The notes: generated by a model not told the origin, from the letters alone. A stretch of 64,000 nt of DNA from Arthrobacter sp. NicSoilC5 (GCF_019977395.1 NZ_AP024660.1:1798001-1862000); one strand, 5' to 3'. Shown: positions 42,641-51,599, counted from the stretch's first letter. Numbers and translations are program-made.

Positions 42641-43476
42641 CCAAGCCCGCTGTTCGTCGGCCTCCGCCACACCCGCAGCACCGCCTGAACCTCCGCGACC
42701 ATGGCCTGGGGCCGGTGGACAACGTCCTCATAGTAGTAGCGCAACACCAGGTAGCCCCCAACTATGCTCCGGTTGTTGCGCCGCTGGTCCCGCTTGATGG
42801 ACTTCGGCTCGAAATGCGTTGAGCCATCCGTCTCCACCACCAGGCACTCCTCGACCAGGAAATCCACCTCTCCAACTCCGGCAATGTAGACATGCCGCCG
42901 AACCCGTAATCCGGCCCGCGCGAAATGGACATTTGCGAGTACCTCCAGCACGGAGTCCGCGCGGGGAATCACCAGGTCCAGCACCGCCCTGGCGCGCCCG
43001 TTGCGGCGTCCCTGGCAGCGCGCGTAGAGGAAATCGAGCGAGATATCACCGGCGCCCACAGCCGACTGCACCATCACCAGCGCCTCCAGCTCCGGCAGGC
43101 AGTGCACGGCATGAACAAGCACATCGGCGAGCCCCAGCACGGGCAGCCAGGGATGCCGCGGATGATTGGGCCGGCCGTGGTCGACGACTCCGGACGTATG
43201 GGTGGGGTGGCTCCGGCTTAAGTGCAAGCCTGTTGGGCCGTTGAGAGTCCACAGCCGGTAGATGGGGGCGGCGGACAAACACGTGAGCCGCCCGCCGGCT
43301 GCCAGAGCCCCTGCCACCCGTCCGTCGCCGGGCAGCGCGTAGACACCGCGCCCGGTTCTGACCACAACGCCCAGCACCACAGCCTGTCCCACCCGGGTCC
43401 GCGTGAAGCCCGCCCTTTGCAGTTCAAGAGAGCGGGCTGCTCCCCCGTGCCTGGCCAGGTAGTTGCAGATGTCCAT
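42625..43476 (-). CDS. AbiEi-like DNA-binding domain fused to a DUF559/Vsr-like endonuclease domain
   Basis: 283 residues. The N-terminal part (about 1-75) resembles the winged-helix domain of AbiEi-type antitoxins (ARHGGAARSLELQRAGFTRT, RTGRGVYALPGD). The C-terminal part (about 175-275) has the DUF559/very-short-patch-repair endonuclease core: GVGEVDFLVEECLVVETDGS, THFEPKSIKRDQRRNNRSIV and LRYYYEDVV, with the acidic residues of VDFL and ETDG and the downstream Lys as likely catalytic residues. Such fusions are common but uncharacterised in actinobacteria. The gene is bracketed by copies of a 19-23 bp repeat, and its stop codon lies in one of them. Confidence 0.75.
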   Translation of the reverse strand: MDICNYLARHGGAARSLELQRAGFTRTRVGQAVVLGVVVRTGRGVYALPGDGRVAGALAAGGRLTCLSAAPIYRLWTLNGPTGLHLSRSHPTHTSGVVDHGRPNHPRHPWLPVLGLADVLVHAVHCLPELEALVMVQSAVGAGDISLDFLYARCQGRRNGRARAVLDLVIPRADSVLEVLANVHFARAGLRVRRHVYIAGVGEVDFLVEECLVVETDGSTHFEPKSIKRDQRRNNRSIVGGYLVLRYYYEDVVHRPQAMVAEVQAVLRVWRRPTNSGLGDLFA

Positions 43477-43550
43477 CCCTCATCGTGTCCGTGCGCAGCC
43501 CGCGACGAACCAGAGGATTCTGTCCATGTGGATAACGCCCCCAGAGTCGT

Positions 43551-43650
43551 TGACGCAATTGCGTGATTTCTGGGCTGCGCAGGCGGTCTGTCCCCCGTGC
43601 TGAAGGGATGCGGAGCTGCGTGGCCAGCTATAAATCACGCAATTGAGCGA
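43551..43650. repeat. Inverted pair of the dispersed element, copies D and E
   Basis: CAATTGCGTGATTT at 43556-43569 and its exact complement AAATCACGCAATTG at 43632-43645 form a perfect 14-bp inverted repeat around 62 bases. Copy D (minus strand, 43551-43573) also has the TGACGCA..TGCGT core. Both resemble copies A-C. Confidence 0.7.
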
Positions 43651-43717
43651 GGACGCAGCCACAGCCGGCGGAGCTCCCCAAAACTCTTTGACACAAACAG
43701 TTACAGAGGACTTGCGT

Positions 43718-43739
43718 CTTATGACAAACCTGTCATAAG
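43718..43739. promoter_or_regulatory. Perfect 9-bp inverted repeat
   Basis: CTTATGACA, four bases, TGTCATAAG. It is AT-rich and isolated, and could be an operator. It does not resemble the neighbouring dispersed repeat and lacks a T-run for termination. Confidence 0.5.
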
Positions 43740-43789
43740 CTATTCACGGATCCGCTAAACGCCTCCGGCGGGTCTGATGCGAACGGAGA

Positions 43790-43837
43790 GATAGCCCCGG
43801 TTCACAGCAGCTTCGGTTGTTGAGGACCGGGGCTATC
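43790..43837. terminator. Terminator-like stem-loop
   Basis: A perfect 12-bp stem (GATAGCCCCGGT/ACCGGGGCTATC) with a 24-base loop, about 100 bp beyond the end of the polyprenyl synthase gene. Confidence 0.6.
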
Positions 43838-43879
43838 CCGTTAAGCCCGGCTGCCCCGGCCGGATCGGCACAACGAAGA

Positions 43880-43922
43880 AGCCCGGCACCTCCGCAGCTG
43901 GATCAACCAGAGGTCCCGGGCT
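43880..43922. terminator. Terminator of the polyprenyl synthase operon
   Basis: AGCCCGG, one unpaired base, ACCTC pairs with GAGGT, one base, CCGGGCT around a 17-base loop, starting 16 bp after the stop codon. Confidence 0.65.
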
Positions 43923-43937
43923 CCTAACGAACAGTAA

Positions 43938-45038
43938 TCAGCTGGCGCGGTCCACCACAGCCAGCGCGAAGTTGGACAGCGACTCCTTAACCACGCCCTC
44001 CGGCAGCGGAGCGAGGGAATCAATGGCTTCCTTGGCCCACTGCCGTGCCACCACCCAGGACTCGGCGGTGACAGGGTGCTCGCGCAGTCCGGCCACGGCG
44101 GCAGCCAGCGCCTCGTCGGAGGACAGGTCGCCGTCAATCAGCTTCAGGAGGTCGACGGCGGACTGGTCGCCATCAACGGCAGCCTTGCGCAGGAGCAGCA
44201 CCGGCAGCGTGGGAACCCCTTCGCGCAGGTCCGTTCCCGGGGACTTGCCGGACTTCACCTTCACTCCGGTGACATCGATGACGTCGTCGGCGAGCTGGAA
44301 GGCTACGCCCACCTTTTCGCCGTACTCCACCAGGACGTCCTCGTACGCCTCGTCGGCGCCGGAGAAGATGGCACCGAACTGGCCGGAGGCGGCCACCAGC
44401 GAGCCGGTCTTGTCCGCGATGACGGAGAGGTAGTGCGCCACCGGGTCCTCGTCCGGCCGCGGGCCCACGGTCTCGTGCAGCTGGCCCAGGCACAGCCGTT
44501 CGAAGGTGCGCGCCTGGATGCCCAGCGCGCGGCCTCCGAGCTCGGACACCAGGATGGAGGCCCGGGCAAAAATCAGATCCCCGGTCAGGACGGCGACGGA
44601 GTTGCCCCACACTTCGTGCGCCGTGGGGGCGCCGCGGCGGAAGGGAGCCGAGTCCATGACGTCGTCGTGGTACAGGGTTGCCAGGTGCGTCAGTTCCACC
44701 ACGACGGCGGCCTGCACCACGGCGGGCAGGGACGCGTCACCGAGGTGGGCACAGAGCAGGGTCAGCAGCGGACGGATCCGCTTGCCGCCGGCTTCCACCA
44801 GGTGGCGCGACGTCGCGTCAGCGAGGGGATCCGAGTTGGCGATGGCTTCGCGGAGCTTCTTCTCCACCTTGGCCAGGTTGTTGGTGATGGCCGGGCCCAG
44901 CTCGGCGTCCCCCGCGATGGCCGCAAAGCCTGCAGGGAGCTGAAGTCCCGTGGCGATGGCGGTGGTGTTGAGGCTGGGTTCGGAGTCCGGCAGGCCGTGC
45001 CCGGCGTGCGTCCAGCTATGGTCTGCGGAGTTGGTCAC
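43938..45038 (-). CDS. Long-chain polyprenyl diphosphate synthase (menaquinone side chain)
   Basis: A 366-residue trans-prenyltransferase. The first aspartate-rich motif is in LATLYHDDVMDSA and the second in FQLADDVIDVTG. GGKRIRPLLTLL and the KTGSLVAASGQFGAIF segment are also typical. The residues before the first motif are small, which fits a long product such as a C35-C45 chain, but chain length is not provable here. It overlaps menJ by four bases (GTGA) and is the last gene of menG-menJ-synthase, so it supplies the menaquinone tail. The first 50 residues are a weakly conserved extension. Confidence 0.9.
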   Translation of the reverse strand: MTNSADHSWTHAGHGLPDSEPSLNTTAIATGLQLPAGFAAIAGDAELGPAITNNLAKVEKKLREAIANSDPLADATSRHLVEAGGKRIRPLLTLLCAHLGDASLPAVVQAAVVVELTHLATLYHDDVMDSAPFRRGAPTAHEVWGNSVAVLTGDLIFARASILVSELGGRALGIQARTFERLCLGQLHETVGPRPDEDPVAHYLSVIADKTGSLVAASGQFGAIFSGADEAYEDVLVEYGEKVGVAFQLADDVIDVTGVKVKSGKSPGTDLREGVPTLPVLLLRKAAVDGDQSAVDLLKLIDGDLSSDEALAAAVAGLREHPVTAESWVVARQWAKEAIDSLAPLPEGVVKESLSNFALAVVDRAS

Positions 45039-46366
45039 GGGTTAACCCTAACTTTTTGTTGCGGATACCGCTGGTTCGGAGCTGACGGGGTATTGGATGT
45101 GGCCGGAACCAGTGATTCCAGGACGCGGATCACCCGGTCCTCGAAGCCCTTCGCGGCGGGATCTGTGAGGTTGGCAAGGAGCCGGACCACGAACCGCATC
45201 AGCACCGGGATGGGCATGCCCGTGCGGAGTGCGAGCTTCATGACGGCAGGCTTCCCGATCAGCGCGGCGAAGGCCCGCCCAAGCGTGAAGTGCGAGCCCC
45301 ACTGGTTCCGCACATGGTCCGCGTACCGCGCAAGGTGCCCATCGGCGTCGTACGTTCCGCCTGAAGCAGCCGTGCGTGAGGAGGCGTCGATGATGAACTC
45401 GGCGGCGAAGCGCGCGGACTCCATGGCGTAGGAGATGCCCTCGCCGTTGAAGGGCGAGACCATGCCGCCGGCGTCGCCCAGCAGGAGCAGGCCGGGCGAG
45501 TAGTGCGGGGTGCGGTTGAAGCCCATGGGGAGGGCGGCGCCGCGGATTTCGCCCACCTGGTTCTCCGGCGTGAAGCCCCAGTCGGCGGGCATCCCGGCGG
45601 TCCATTCGCGGAGGACCTGCTTGTAATCGAGCTTGCCGAATTCCTTGGAGGAGTTCAGGATGCCCAGGCCCACGTTGGAGGTCCCGTCGCCCACGCCGAA
45701 CACCCAGCCGTAGCCGGGCAGCAGCTTGCCGTCGCGGCCGGGGAGTTCCAGCCAGCCTTCCATCCAGTCGTCGTCGGTGCGCGGGGAGGTGAAGTAGGTG
45801 CGGACGGCGACGCCCAGCGGGCGGTCGTCCCGCTTCTGGATCCCGAGGGACACGGCGGTGCGGGTAGAGTTGCCGTCGGCAGCGAGGACGACGTCGGCAC
45901 TGAACTCGCGCGTCTCCCCCGTCTTGCGTCCGGACTCGTCCAGGAGCGCTGCGCGGACGCCCGTGACCCGGCCGGCGTCGTCCCGCAGGGCCTCGGTGAC
46001 GCTGTGCCGCTCGAGGATGGTGGCCCCCGCGGCCTCCGCGTGCCGCGCCAGTTCCTCGTCGAAGCCCAGGCGCGTGCGGATCAGCCCGTACTGCGGAAAG
46101 TCTGACACCTCGGGCCAGGGCAGCTCGATGGTGCGGCCGCCGGCGATCAGGCGGAGGCCCTTGTTCCGGCGCCAGCCATCGTTCTCCGGGTGCGGCAGGC
46201 CGAGCTTCTGGATCTCCCGGACGGCACGTGGTGTCAGCCCGTCACCGCAGACCTTCTCGCGCGGGAACTGCGTCTTTTCCAGGACTGTGACGTCGAGGCC
46301 GGCCTTGGCCAGGTAGTACGCGGCGGTGGATCCGGCCGGACCGGCGCCGACAATCAGTACCTTCAC
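45035..46366 (-). CDS. menJ: Geranylgeranyl reductase-family FAD enzyme (MenJ-like)
   Basis: A 443-residue FAD-dependent reductase. The N-terminal dinucleotide site VLIVGAGPAGSTAAYYLAKA is followed by EKTQFPREKVCGDGLTPRAV, and the second FAD motif LLLLGDAGGMVSPFNGEGIS is near residue 290. It is the expected partner of MenG in actinobacteria, where MenJ saturates one isoprene unit of the menaquinone side chain. The GTG at 46366 is three bases after the menG stop, and the 3' end overlaps the polyprenyl synthase start by four bases. Confidence 0.9.
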   Translation of the reverse strand: MKVLIVGAGPAGSTAAYYLAKAGLDVTVLEKTQFPREKVCGDGLTPRAVREIQKLGLPHPENDGWRRNKGLRLIAGGRTIELPWPEVSDFPQYGLIRTRLGFDEELARHAEAAGATILERHSVTEALRDDAGRVTGVRAALLDESGRKTGETREFSADVVLAADGNSTRTAVSLGIQKRDDRPLGVAVRTYFTSPRTDDDWMEGWLELPGRDGKLLPGYGWVFGVGDGTSNVGLGILNSSKEFGKLDYKQVLREWTAGMPADWGFTPENQVGEIRGAALPMGFNRTPHYSPGLLLLGDAGGMVSPFNGEGISYAMESARFAAEFIIDASSRTAASGGTYDADGHLARYADHVRNQWGSHFTLGRAFAALIGKPAVMKLALRTGMPIPVLMRFVVRLLANLTDPAAKGFEDRVIRVLESLVPATSNTPSAPNQRYPQQKVRVNP

Positions 46367-46369
46367 AGG

Positions 46370-47149
46370 TCAGCGAACGGTGTTGCGGCGCAGCTTGGCC
46401 ACCGGGCCCTTGTGCGCAGCGATGGCGGCAGCAGCGCCGTCGGGCGAGGAATCGGCAGGCTTGAACGCGCGGTGCACGGCCACGATGCCGCCGGTGAGGT
46501 TGCGGTAGGTGACCTTCTCCCAGCCGCTCTCCTGCAGCCATGCGGCCAAGTGGTCCTGGTCCGGCCAGGCGCGGATGGATTCGGCGAGGTAGACGTATGC
46601 GTCCGGGTTGGACGCGACCTTGACGGCGATGGCCGGCAGGGCGCGCATCAGGTATTCGGTGTACATGGTGCGCCACAGCGGAACCACCGGCTGTGAGAAC
46701 TCGGCGATGACCAGGCGGCCGCCGGGCTTGGTGACGCGAAGCATCTCGGCCAGCGCCTTCTTGGGCTCGTTCACGTTCCGCAGCCCGAAGGAGATGGTGG
46801 TGGCGTCAAACGTGTTTTCGGCGAACGGCAGGTTGGTGGCGTCACCGGCAATGAAGTCGATGTCAGGGCGGCGGCGCTTGCCCACCTTGAGCATGCCCAG
46901 GGAGAAATCGCAGGCCACCACGTCTATGCCGGCGTCGGCATACGGTTCGCTGGAGGTACCGGTTCCGGCCGCGAGGTCCAGGACCCGCTGGCCCTTGGAG
47001 ACTTCCATGGCATCCACCACGATCTTCCGCCAGCGGCGGGTCTGCCCCATGGAGAGGACATCGTTGACGACGTCGTATTTAGGTGCGACGTCGTCAAACA
47101 TCGTGGCTACTTCGTCCGGACGCTTATCCAAGGATGCTCGGTTCACCAT
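46370..47149 (-). CDS. menG: Demethylmenaquinone methyltransferase
   Basis: A 259-residue SAM-dependent methyltransferase of the UbiE/MenG family, the last step of menaquinone synthesis. Motifs: [20 protein letters not shown], the SAM loop [59 protein letters not shown] and [14 protein letters not shown]. The last 30 residues are a disordered Ala-rich tail. It heads the menG-menJ-polyprenyl synthase operon and is divergent from menF across 114 bp. Confidence 0.93.
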   Translation of the reverse strand: MVNRASLDKRPDEVATMFDDVAPKYDVVNDVLSMGQTRRWRKIVVDAMEVSKGQRVLDLAAGTGTSSEPYADAGIDVVACDFSLGMLKVGKRRRPDIDFIAGDATNLPFAENTFDATTISFGLRNVNEPKKALAEMLRVTKPGGRLVIAEFSQPVVPLWRTMYTEYLMRALPAIAVKVASNPDAYVYLAESIRAWPDQDHLAAWLQESGWEKVTYRNLTGGIVAVHRAFKPADSSPDGAAAAIAAHKGPVAKLRRNTVR

Positions 47150-47216
47150 GACATTGTCTCAAATGTTCCTGACGGTGCTGACCAGTACGGATTCGACGTG
47201 GCCAGGGGCGGAAAGT

Positions 47217-47254
47217 TACTGCGAAGTACTGTGAATTACTGTCGGGGGTACTGT
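47217..47254 (+). promoter_or_regulatory. Phased TACTG repeats upstream of menF
   Basis: TACTG or TACTGT occurs at 47217, 47227, 47237 and 47249, i.e. at intervals of 10, 10 and 12 bp on one face of the helix. The last TACTGT ends nine bases before the menF ATG and may also be its -10. A reversed copy (CAGTA) is at 47183-47187, toward menG. Confidence 0.45.
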
Positions 47255-47263
47255 TGATCCATC

Positions 47264-48664
47264 ATGACGAGCACGTTCCGCACCCTGACGGTCCCCCTGG
47301 ATGGCAAAGCATTCCCCGGGGGACTGCCTTCGTTTCTGGTCCGTGACGATGTCCTCTGCTGGACCCGCCGCGAAGCCGGGCTGGCCGGTTTCGGCGAGAT
47401 CGCACGCTTCACCGCCACGGGGCCGGACCGGTTCCTTGAGGCGGACATCTGGTGGCGGCACCTGGTCCTGGAAGCCGAGGTGGCGGATTCCGTGGAGTTG
47501 CCCGGCACCGGTCCCGTGGCTTTTGGTTCCTTTGCTTTCTCCAAGACGTCAGCCCACGAGTCACGGCTGATCGTGCCGGAGATCGTGGTGGGCGTGCGGG
47601 ACAACCAGGCATGGCTCACCCAGCTGACGTTCGACGGCGGCCCGCTCACCGAAGAGACGGCCCTCGCCGCGCTGGACCGCTGGCTCGGCGGCGGTTCCGA
47701 CGCTGCCTCCGCCACGGAAGGCACGACGCCGGCAGCGGACCCAGCCGGGGACGCGTCGGTTGGTGACGTGCCCGGCCAGGCGCGCGGCGCCGTCGTCCGC
47801 CCCCTCCCGCTGGCTGCCGGCGCAACGCTGCACACCGGCTCGCTCAGCGAGGAAGCCTGGATGGAGGCCGTGGCCGCCGGTGTTGCCGAAATCCGCACGG
47901 GCGCACTGGAAAAGCTGGTGCTGGCCCGGGACGTCGTGGCAACTATTCCTTCCGGCGTACATGCCGCAGACGTGCTCCGCGAGCTCGCCGCCAGGTACCG
48001 GGAATGCTGGACCTATGGCGTGGACGGCCTGGTAGGGGCCACGCCCGAGATGCTGATCCAGGTGGAGGGTCGGACCGCCCAGGCCCGTGTGCTGGCCGGC
48101 ACCCTGGACCGCCGCGATGCGCACGGCGAGGACGGCCCGCCGATGGACTACGCCACACGCGTCCTGGCCGGCTCGGAGAAGCAACGGCATGAGCATGAGA
48201 TCGCCATCCAGTCGCTGACCAAGCAGCTGGCGCCGTTCTCCGAGGCGATGAATGCCCATGACGAACCCTTCATCCTGGAGCTGCCCAACGTCTGGCACCT
48301 GGCCTCCGACGTCAAGGCCGAGCTCACCGAGGTGGAAGGCCACGTGCCCACCTGCCTGGCCCTGATCAACGCGCTGCACCCCACCGCCGCGGTCTGCGGG
48401 ACGCCCACACTGGTGGCCGGTGAACTGATCCGCAAGCTGGAGCACCTGGACCGTGGGCCGTACGCCGGGCCGGTGGGCTGGCTGGACGCGGCCGGCAACG
48501 GAGAGTGGGGCATCGCCCTGCGCGGCGCGGTCATCGAGTCCCCCGAAACCGTGCGGCTGTATGCCGGCTGCGGCATTGTTGACGGCTCGCAGCCGGAGGC
48601 CGAACTTGCCGAGACCTGGGCCAAATTCCGGCCGATGCTGGAGTCCCTGGGCATCAAGAGCTGA
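47264..48664 (+). CDS. menF: Isochorismate synthase
   Basis: A 466-residue chorismate-binding enzyme converting chorismate to isochorismate. The N-terminal 190 residues are variable. The catalytic half has AAGVAEIRTGALEKLVLARD, VDGLVGATPEMLIQ, LAGTLDRR, SEKQRHEHEI, LHPTAAVCGTPT and GPYAGPVGWLDAAGNGEW. It ends with YAGCGIVDGSQPEAELAETW, the metal-binding and substrate-binding segments of the MenF/EntC family. A menaquinone role (rather than siderophore) follows from the divergent menG and the nearby menD and menC genes. Confidence 0.92.
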   Translation: MTSTFRTLTVPLDGKAFPGGLPSFLVRDDVLCWTRREAGLAGFGEIARFTATGPDRFLEADIWWRHLVLEAEVADSVELPGTGPVAFGSFAFSKTSAHESRLIVPEIVVGVRDNQAWLTQLTFDGGPLTEETALAALDRWLGGGSDAASATEGTTPAADPAGDASVGDVPGQARGAVVRPLPLAAGATLHTGSLSEEAWMEAVAAGVAEIRTGALEKLVLARDVVATIPSGVHAADVLRELAARYRECWTYGVDGLVGATPEMLIQVEGRTAQARVLAGTLDRRDAHGEDGPPMDYATRVLAGSEKQRHEHEIAIQSLTKQLAPFSEAMNAHDEPFILELPNVWHLASDVKAELTEVEGHVPTCLALINALHPTAAVCGTPTLVAGELIRKLEHLDRGPYAGPVGWLDAAGNGEWGIALRGAVIESPETVRLYAGCGIVDGSQPEAELAETWAKFRPMLESLGIKS

Positions 48665-48853
48665 CGTTCTTTTTGCGCCCTCCTGGGTAAGGAGTCTGGG
48701 ATGACAGACGACTGCTGCTCTGGAAGGCTTGATTTTGTCACCGTTACAGTTATCCAATAGTGAAACTTAGTTGCGTGTGACGTACCTCTCTTGTTGAGCG
48801 TTACACTATAAGCCGCGTTAGTACCTCATAGCCCCTGCAACAAAAGGTAAGAA

Positions 48854-49807
48854 ATGCAGACTCCCCGTACCCTCCTGGGCACTTCCAAGCTGACCGCCGC
48901 CACTATGATCGCCATCAGCGCCCTGGCCCTCTCAGCATGCACCAACGCCTCGGAAACGGGTCCCTCCAGCGCGGCCACCTCCTCGGGCAGCGCCAGCGCC
49001 AGCTTTGATCCCACCACCGTCAAGAAGGACGACGCCCTGGCCGCCATGGTCCCGGACGCCATCAAGTCCAAGGGCACCATCACGGTCGGCTCCGACACCA
49101 GCTACGCCCCCGCCGAATTCCTCGGTACGGACGGCCAGACACCCGTCGGCTACGACGTGGACATCGCCAAGGCCATCGGCGCCACCCTGGGACTCAAGGT
49201 CCAGGTCCAGACCGCAGAGTTCACCGGCATCCTTCCGGCCCTCGGCCCCAAGTACGATCTGGGCATCTCCTCGTTCACCATCAACCCGGAGCGTTTGGGC
49301 GCAGTGAACATGGTCAGCTACTTCAACGCAGGCACCGCCTGGGCCGTGAAGAAGGGCAACCCCAACAAGTTCTCCCTGGACGACGTGTGCGGCAAGTCCA
49401 TCGGTGTGCAGACCGGCACCGTCCAGGAAGATCCCGACCTGGCCGACCGCAACAAGAAGTGTGTTGCTGACGGCAAGAAGCCCATCGACATCGTCACCCT
49501 GAAGAACCAGACGGATGTCACCACCCGCCTGGTGAACGGCAGCATAGACGCCATGGCTGCCGACTCCCCCATCATCGGCTACGCCCTGACCCAGACCAAC
49601 GGCCAGCTGGAGAAGCTGGGCGACGTCTACGACTCCGCTCCGCAGGGCATCGCCGTGGCCAAGGCTGACACCGCCTGGGCAGAGGTCATCCAGAAGACCG
49701 TCACCAAGCTGATGGAAGACGGCTCCTACAAGAAGATCCTGGACGGCTGGGGCAACTCTGAAGGCGCCATCACCAAGTCCGAAGTCAACCCGGCGGTCAA
49801 GTCTTGA
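48854..49807 (+). CDS. Polar amino acid ABC transporter substrate-binding lipoprotein
   Basis: A 317-residue lipoprotein with signal peptide and lipobox (ALALSAC, Cys near residue 29), then the family 3 binding fold: GTITVGSDTSYAPAEFLG, GYDVDIAKAIGATLGLKVQV, FTGILPALGPKYDLGISSFT, CGKSIGVQTGTVQED, MAADSPIIGYAL and YKKILDGWG. It captures an amino acid outside the membrane for the permease and ATPase encoded next. The upstream 190 bp hold an AT-rich stretch (TACACTATAAG near 48804) that probably includes the promoter. The start follows AAAAGG. Confidence 0.88.
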   Translation: MQTPRTLLGTSKLTAATMIAISALALSACTNASETGPSSAATSSGSASASFDPTTVKKDDALAAMVPDAIKSKGTITVGSDTSYAPAEFLGTDGQTPVGYDVDIAKAIGATLGLKVQVQTAEFTGILPALGPKYDLGISSFTINPERLGAVNMVSYFNAGTAWAVKKGNPNKFSLDDVCGKSIGVQTGTVQEDPDLADRNKKCVADGKKPIDIVTLKNQTDVTTRLVNGSIDAMAADSPIIGYALTQTNGQLEKLGDVYDSAPQGIAVAKADTAWAEVIQKTVTKLMEDGSYKKILDGWGNSEGAITKSEVNPAVKS

Positions 49808-50802
49808 GTTTTCGCGCTACCGACGACAAGTCAGGTGTGCACATGGACGGCCAGCATAAGGACGACGCACCGGTACTGAACAAAGCCGTGCCGGTGCGGC
49901 ACCCGGGCCGATGGATCAGCGCGTTCATCATCCTGGCGCTGGTCGTTCTGTTCCTGCAGAGCCTGTTTACCAACCCCAACTTCCGCTGGGATGTGGTGGG
50001 CACCTACATCCTGGACGTCAAGGTGGTCCAGGGCGTGGGCTGGACGCTTCTGCTGACGGTCACCTCCATGGTCCTGGCCATCGTCCTGGCCATCCTGCTG
50101 GCGTTCATGCGCCAGTCTGACAACCCTGTGTTCCGCTGGTCCAGCTGGGTGTGGGTGTGGTTCTTCCGTGGAACACCCGTCTACACCCAGCTGGTGCTGT
50201 GGGGCCTGATTTCGGTTCTGTACCCCAAGATCAGCGCGGGCGTGCCGTTCGGACCCGAGCTCTTCAGCCTGGACACCGCGGCAGTCATCAACGCCACCGT
50301 GGCAGCCATCCTCGGCCTCGGCCTGAACGAATCGGCCTACCTCGCGGAAATTTTCCGCGCGGGCCTGAAGTCCGTTGACCGCGGGCAGATGGAGGCGGCC
50401 GAGGCATTGGGCATGGGCAAGACGAAGATCATGTGGCGGATCATCCTGCCGCAGGCCATGCGCGTCATTGTTCCGCCCACGGGCAACGAAACCATCGGCA
50501 TGCTGAAGACCACCTCGCTGGTCCTGGCCGTGCCGTTCACCTTGGACCTCACCTTCGCCACCAACGCCCTGGCCAACCGGACCTACCTCCCGGTTCCGTT
50601 GCTGATCGTGGCCGCCATTTGGTACCTGGTGATCACCAGCATCCTGATGGTGGGACAGCACTACATTGAGGCGTACTACGGCAAGGGCGTCGACAATCTC
50701 GCGCCGGCGGGCAAGCCAGTGGCCAAGTCGGCCCGCGTGGCCCTGAGCCAGAACGGCGGACGGTCAATAGAAACGGACTTCCCCGAGGAGAGTGCACGAT
50801 GA
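49804..50802 (+). CDS. Polar amino acid ABC transporter permease
   Basis: A 332-residue HisM/GlnP-type permease. Five or six spans are visible. [34 protein letters not shown] and the cytoplasmic loop [20 protein letters not shown], then [14 protein letters not shown], are diagnostic. The TTG at 49804 overlaps the binding-protein stop codon, and an ATG at 49843 with AGGTG upstream is an equally plausible start. It overlaps the ATPase gene by four bases. A single permease gene implies a homodimeric channel. Confidence 0.87.
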   Translation: MSFRATDDKSGVHMDGQHKDDAPVLNKAVPVRHPGRWISAFIILALVVLFLQSLFTNPNFRWDVVGTYILDVKVVQGVGWTLLLTVTSMVLAIVLAILLAFMRQSDNPVFRWSSWVWVWFFRGTPVYTQLVLWGLISVLYPKISAGVPFGPELFSLDTAAVINATVAAILGLGLNESAYLAEIFRAGLKSVDRGQMEAAEALGMGKTKIMWRIILPQAMRVIVPPTGNETIGMLKTTSLVLAVPFTLDLTFATNALANRTYLPVPLLIVAAIWYLVITSILMVGQHYIEAYYGKGVDNLAPAGKPVAKSARVALSQNGGRSIETDFPEESAR

Positions 50803-51575
50803 CCGTCACAGCAGAGAAGCCGCTGGTCAAGATCGAGGGCCTCCACAAGTACTACGGGCACCACCATGTACTCCGGGGCATCGACATGACCGTCAACCAG
50901 GGCGAAGTGTCGGTGGTGATCGGGCCGTCGGGTTCCGGCAAGTCCACCATGCTGCGCTGCGTGAACCTTCTGGAAAGCATCAGCGCCGGCCGGATCTCCG
51001 TGGGTGGCCAGCTGATCGGCTACCGCGAGGTCAACGGCAAGCTCCACGACCTCAAGACCAAGGAAATCGCCGCCCAGCGCCGCGAAATCGGCATGGTGTT
51101 CCAGCGGTTTAACCTGTTCCCTCACAAGACCGCGCTGCAGAACGTCATGGAAGCGCCGGTGCACGTGAAGGGCCAGTCCAAGGCTGCCGCCCAGAAGCGT
51201 GCGCTGGAACTGCTGGACCGCGTAGGGCTGGCGGACCGTTCCGGCCACTACCCCTCCCAGCTCTCCGGTGGCCAGCAGCAGCGCGTAGCCATCGCCCGGG
51301 CCCTGGCCATGGACCCGGAACTCATGCTGTTCGACGAGCCCACGTCCGCCCTGGACCCGGAGCTGGTGGGCGATGTCCTGAACGTGATGAAGGACCTGGC
51401 CAAGTCCGGCATGACCATGATCGTGGTGACCCACGAGATCGGCTTCGCCCGCGAAGTGGGTGACACGCTGACCTTCATGGACGGGGGTGTGGTGGTGGAA
51501 TCGGGCGATCCCCGCGAGATCATCGCCAACCCGCAGCATGCGCGCACCAAGGAGTTCCTGGGCCGCGTGCTCTGA
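50799..51575 (+). CDS. Polar amino acid ABC transporter ATPase
   Basis: A 258-residue GlnQ/HisP-type ATPase. Walker [15 protein letters not shown]-loop [13 protein letters not shown], signature [17 protein letters not shown], Walker [13 protein letters not shown] and H-loop [14 protein letters not shown]. An insertion at about residues 70-95 ([20 protein letters not shown]) is slightly longer than in E. coli GlnQ and is common in actinobacterial members. It completes the binding protein-permease-ATPase operon and is followed by a strong terminator. Confidence 0.9.
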   Translation: MTVTAEKPLVKIEGLHKYYGHHHVLRGIDMTVNQGEVSVVIGPSGSGKSTMLRCVNLLESISAGRISVGGQLIGYREVNGKLHDLKTKEIAAQRREIGMVFQRFNLFPHKTALQNVMEAPVHVKGQSKAAAQKRALELLDRVGLADRSGHYPSQLSGGQQQRVAIARALAMDPELMLFDEPTSALDPELVGDVLNVMKDLAKSGMTMIVVTHEIGFAREVGDTLTFMDGGVVVESGDPREIIANPQHARTKEFLGRVL

Positions 51576-51599
51576 CACGGTTCCTCACTTTCGACACGC

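Larger units (their letters stand above)
43477..43937. other. Intergenic region rich in inverted repeats
   Basis: 460 bp without a supported gene, between the nuclease start and the polyprenyl synthase stop. It contains two repeat copies forming a 14-bp inverted pair, a separate 9-bp palindrome and two terminator-like stems. The nuclease promoter must also lie here. Confidence 0.7.

Noticed and set aside
42614..43577. Insertion sequence with terminal inverted repeats around the nuclease gene
   Set aside because: No transposase domain and no target-site duplication. Retained only as an unexplained repeat-bracketed gene.
48665..48690. Terminator after menF
   Set aside because: Only a five-base stem (CTCCT/AGGAG) can be drawn. 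Too weak to call.
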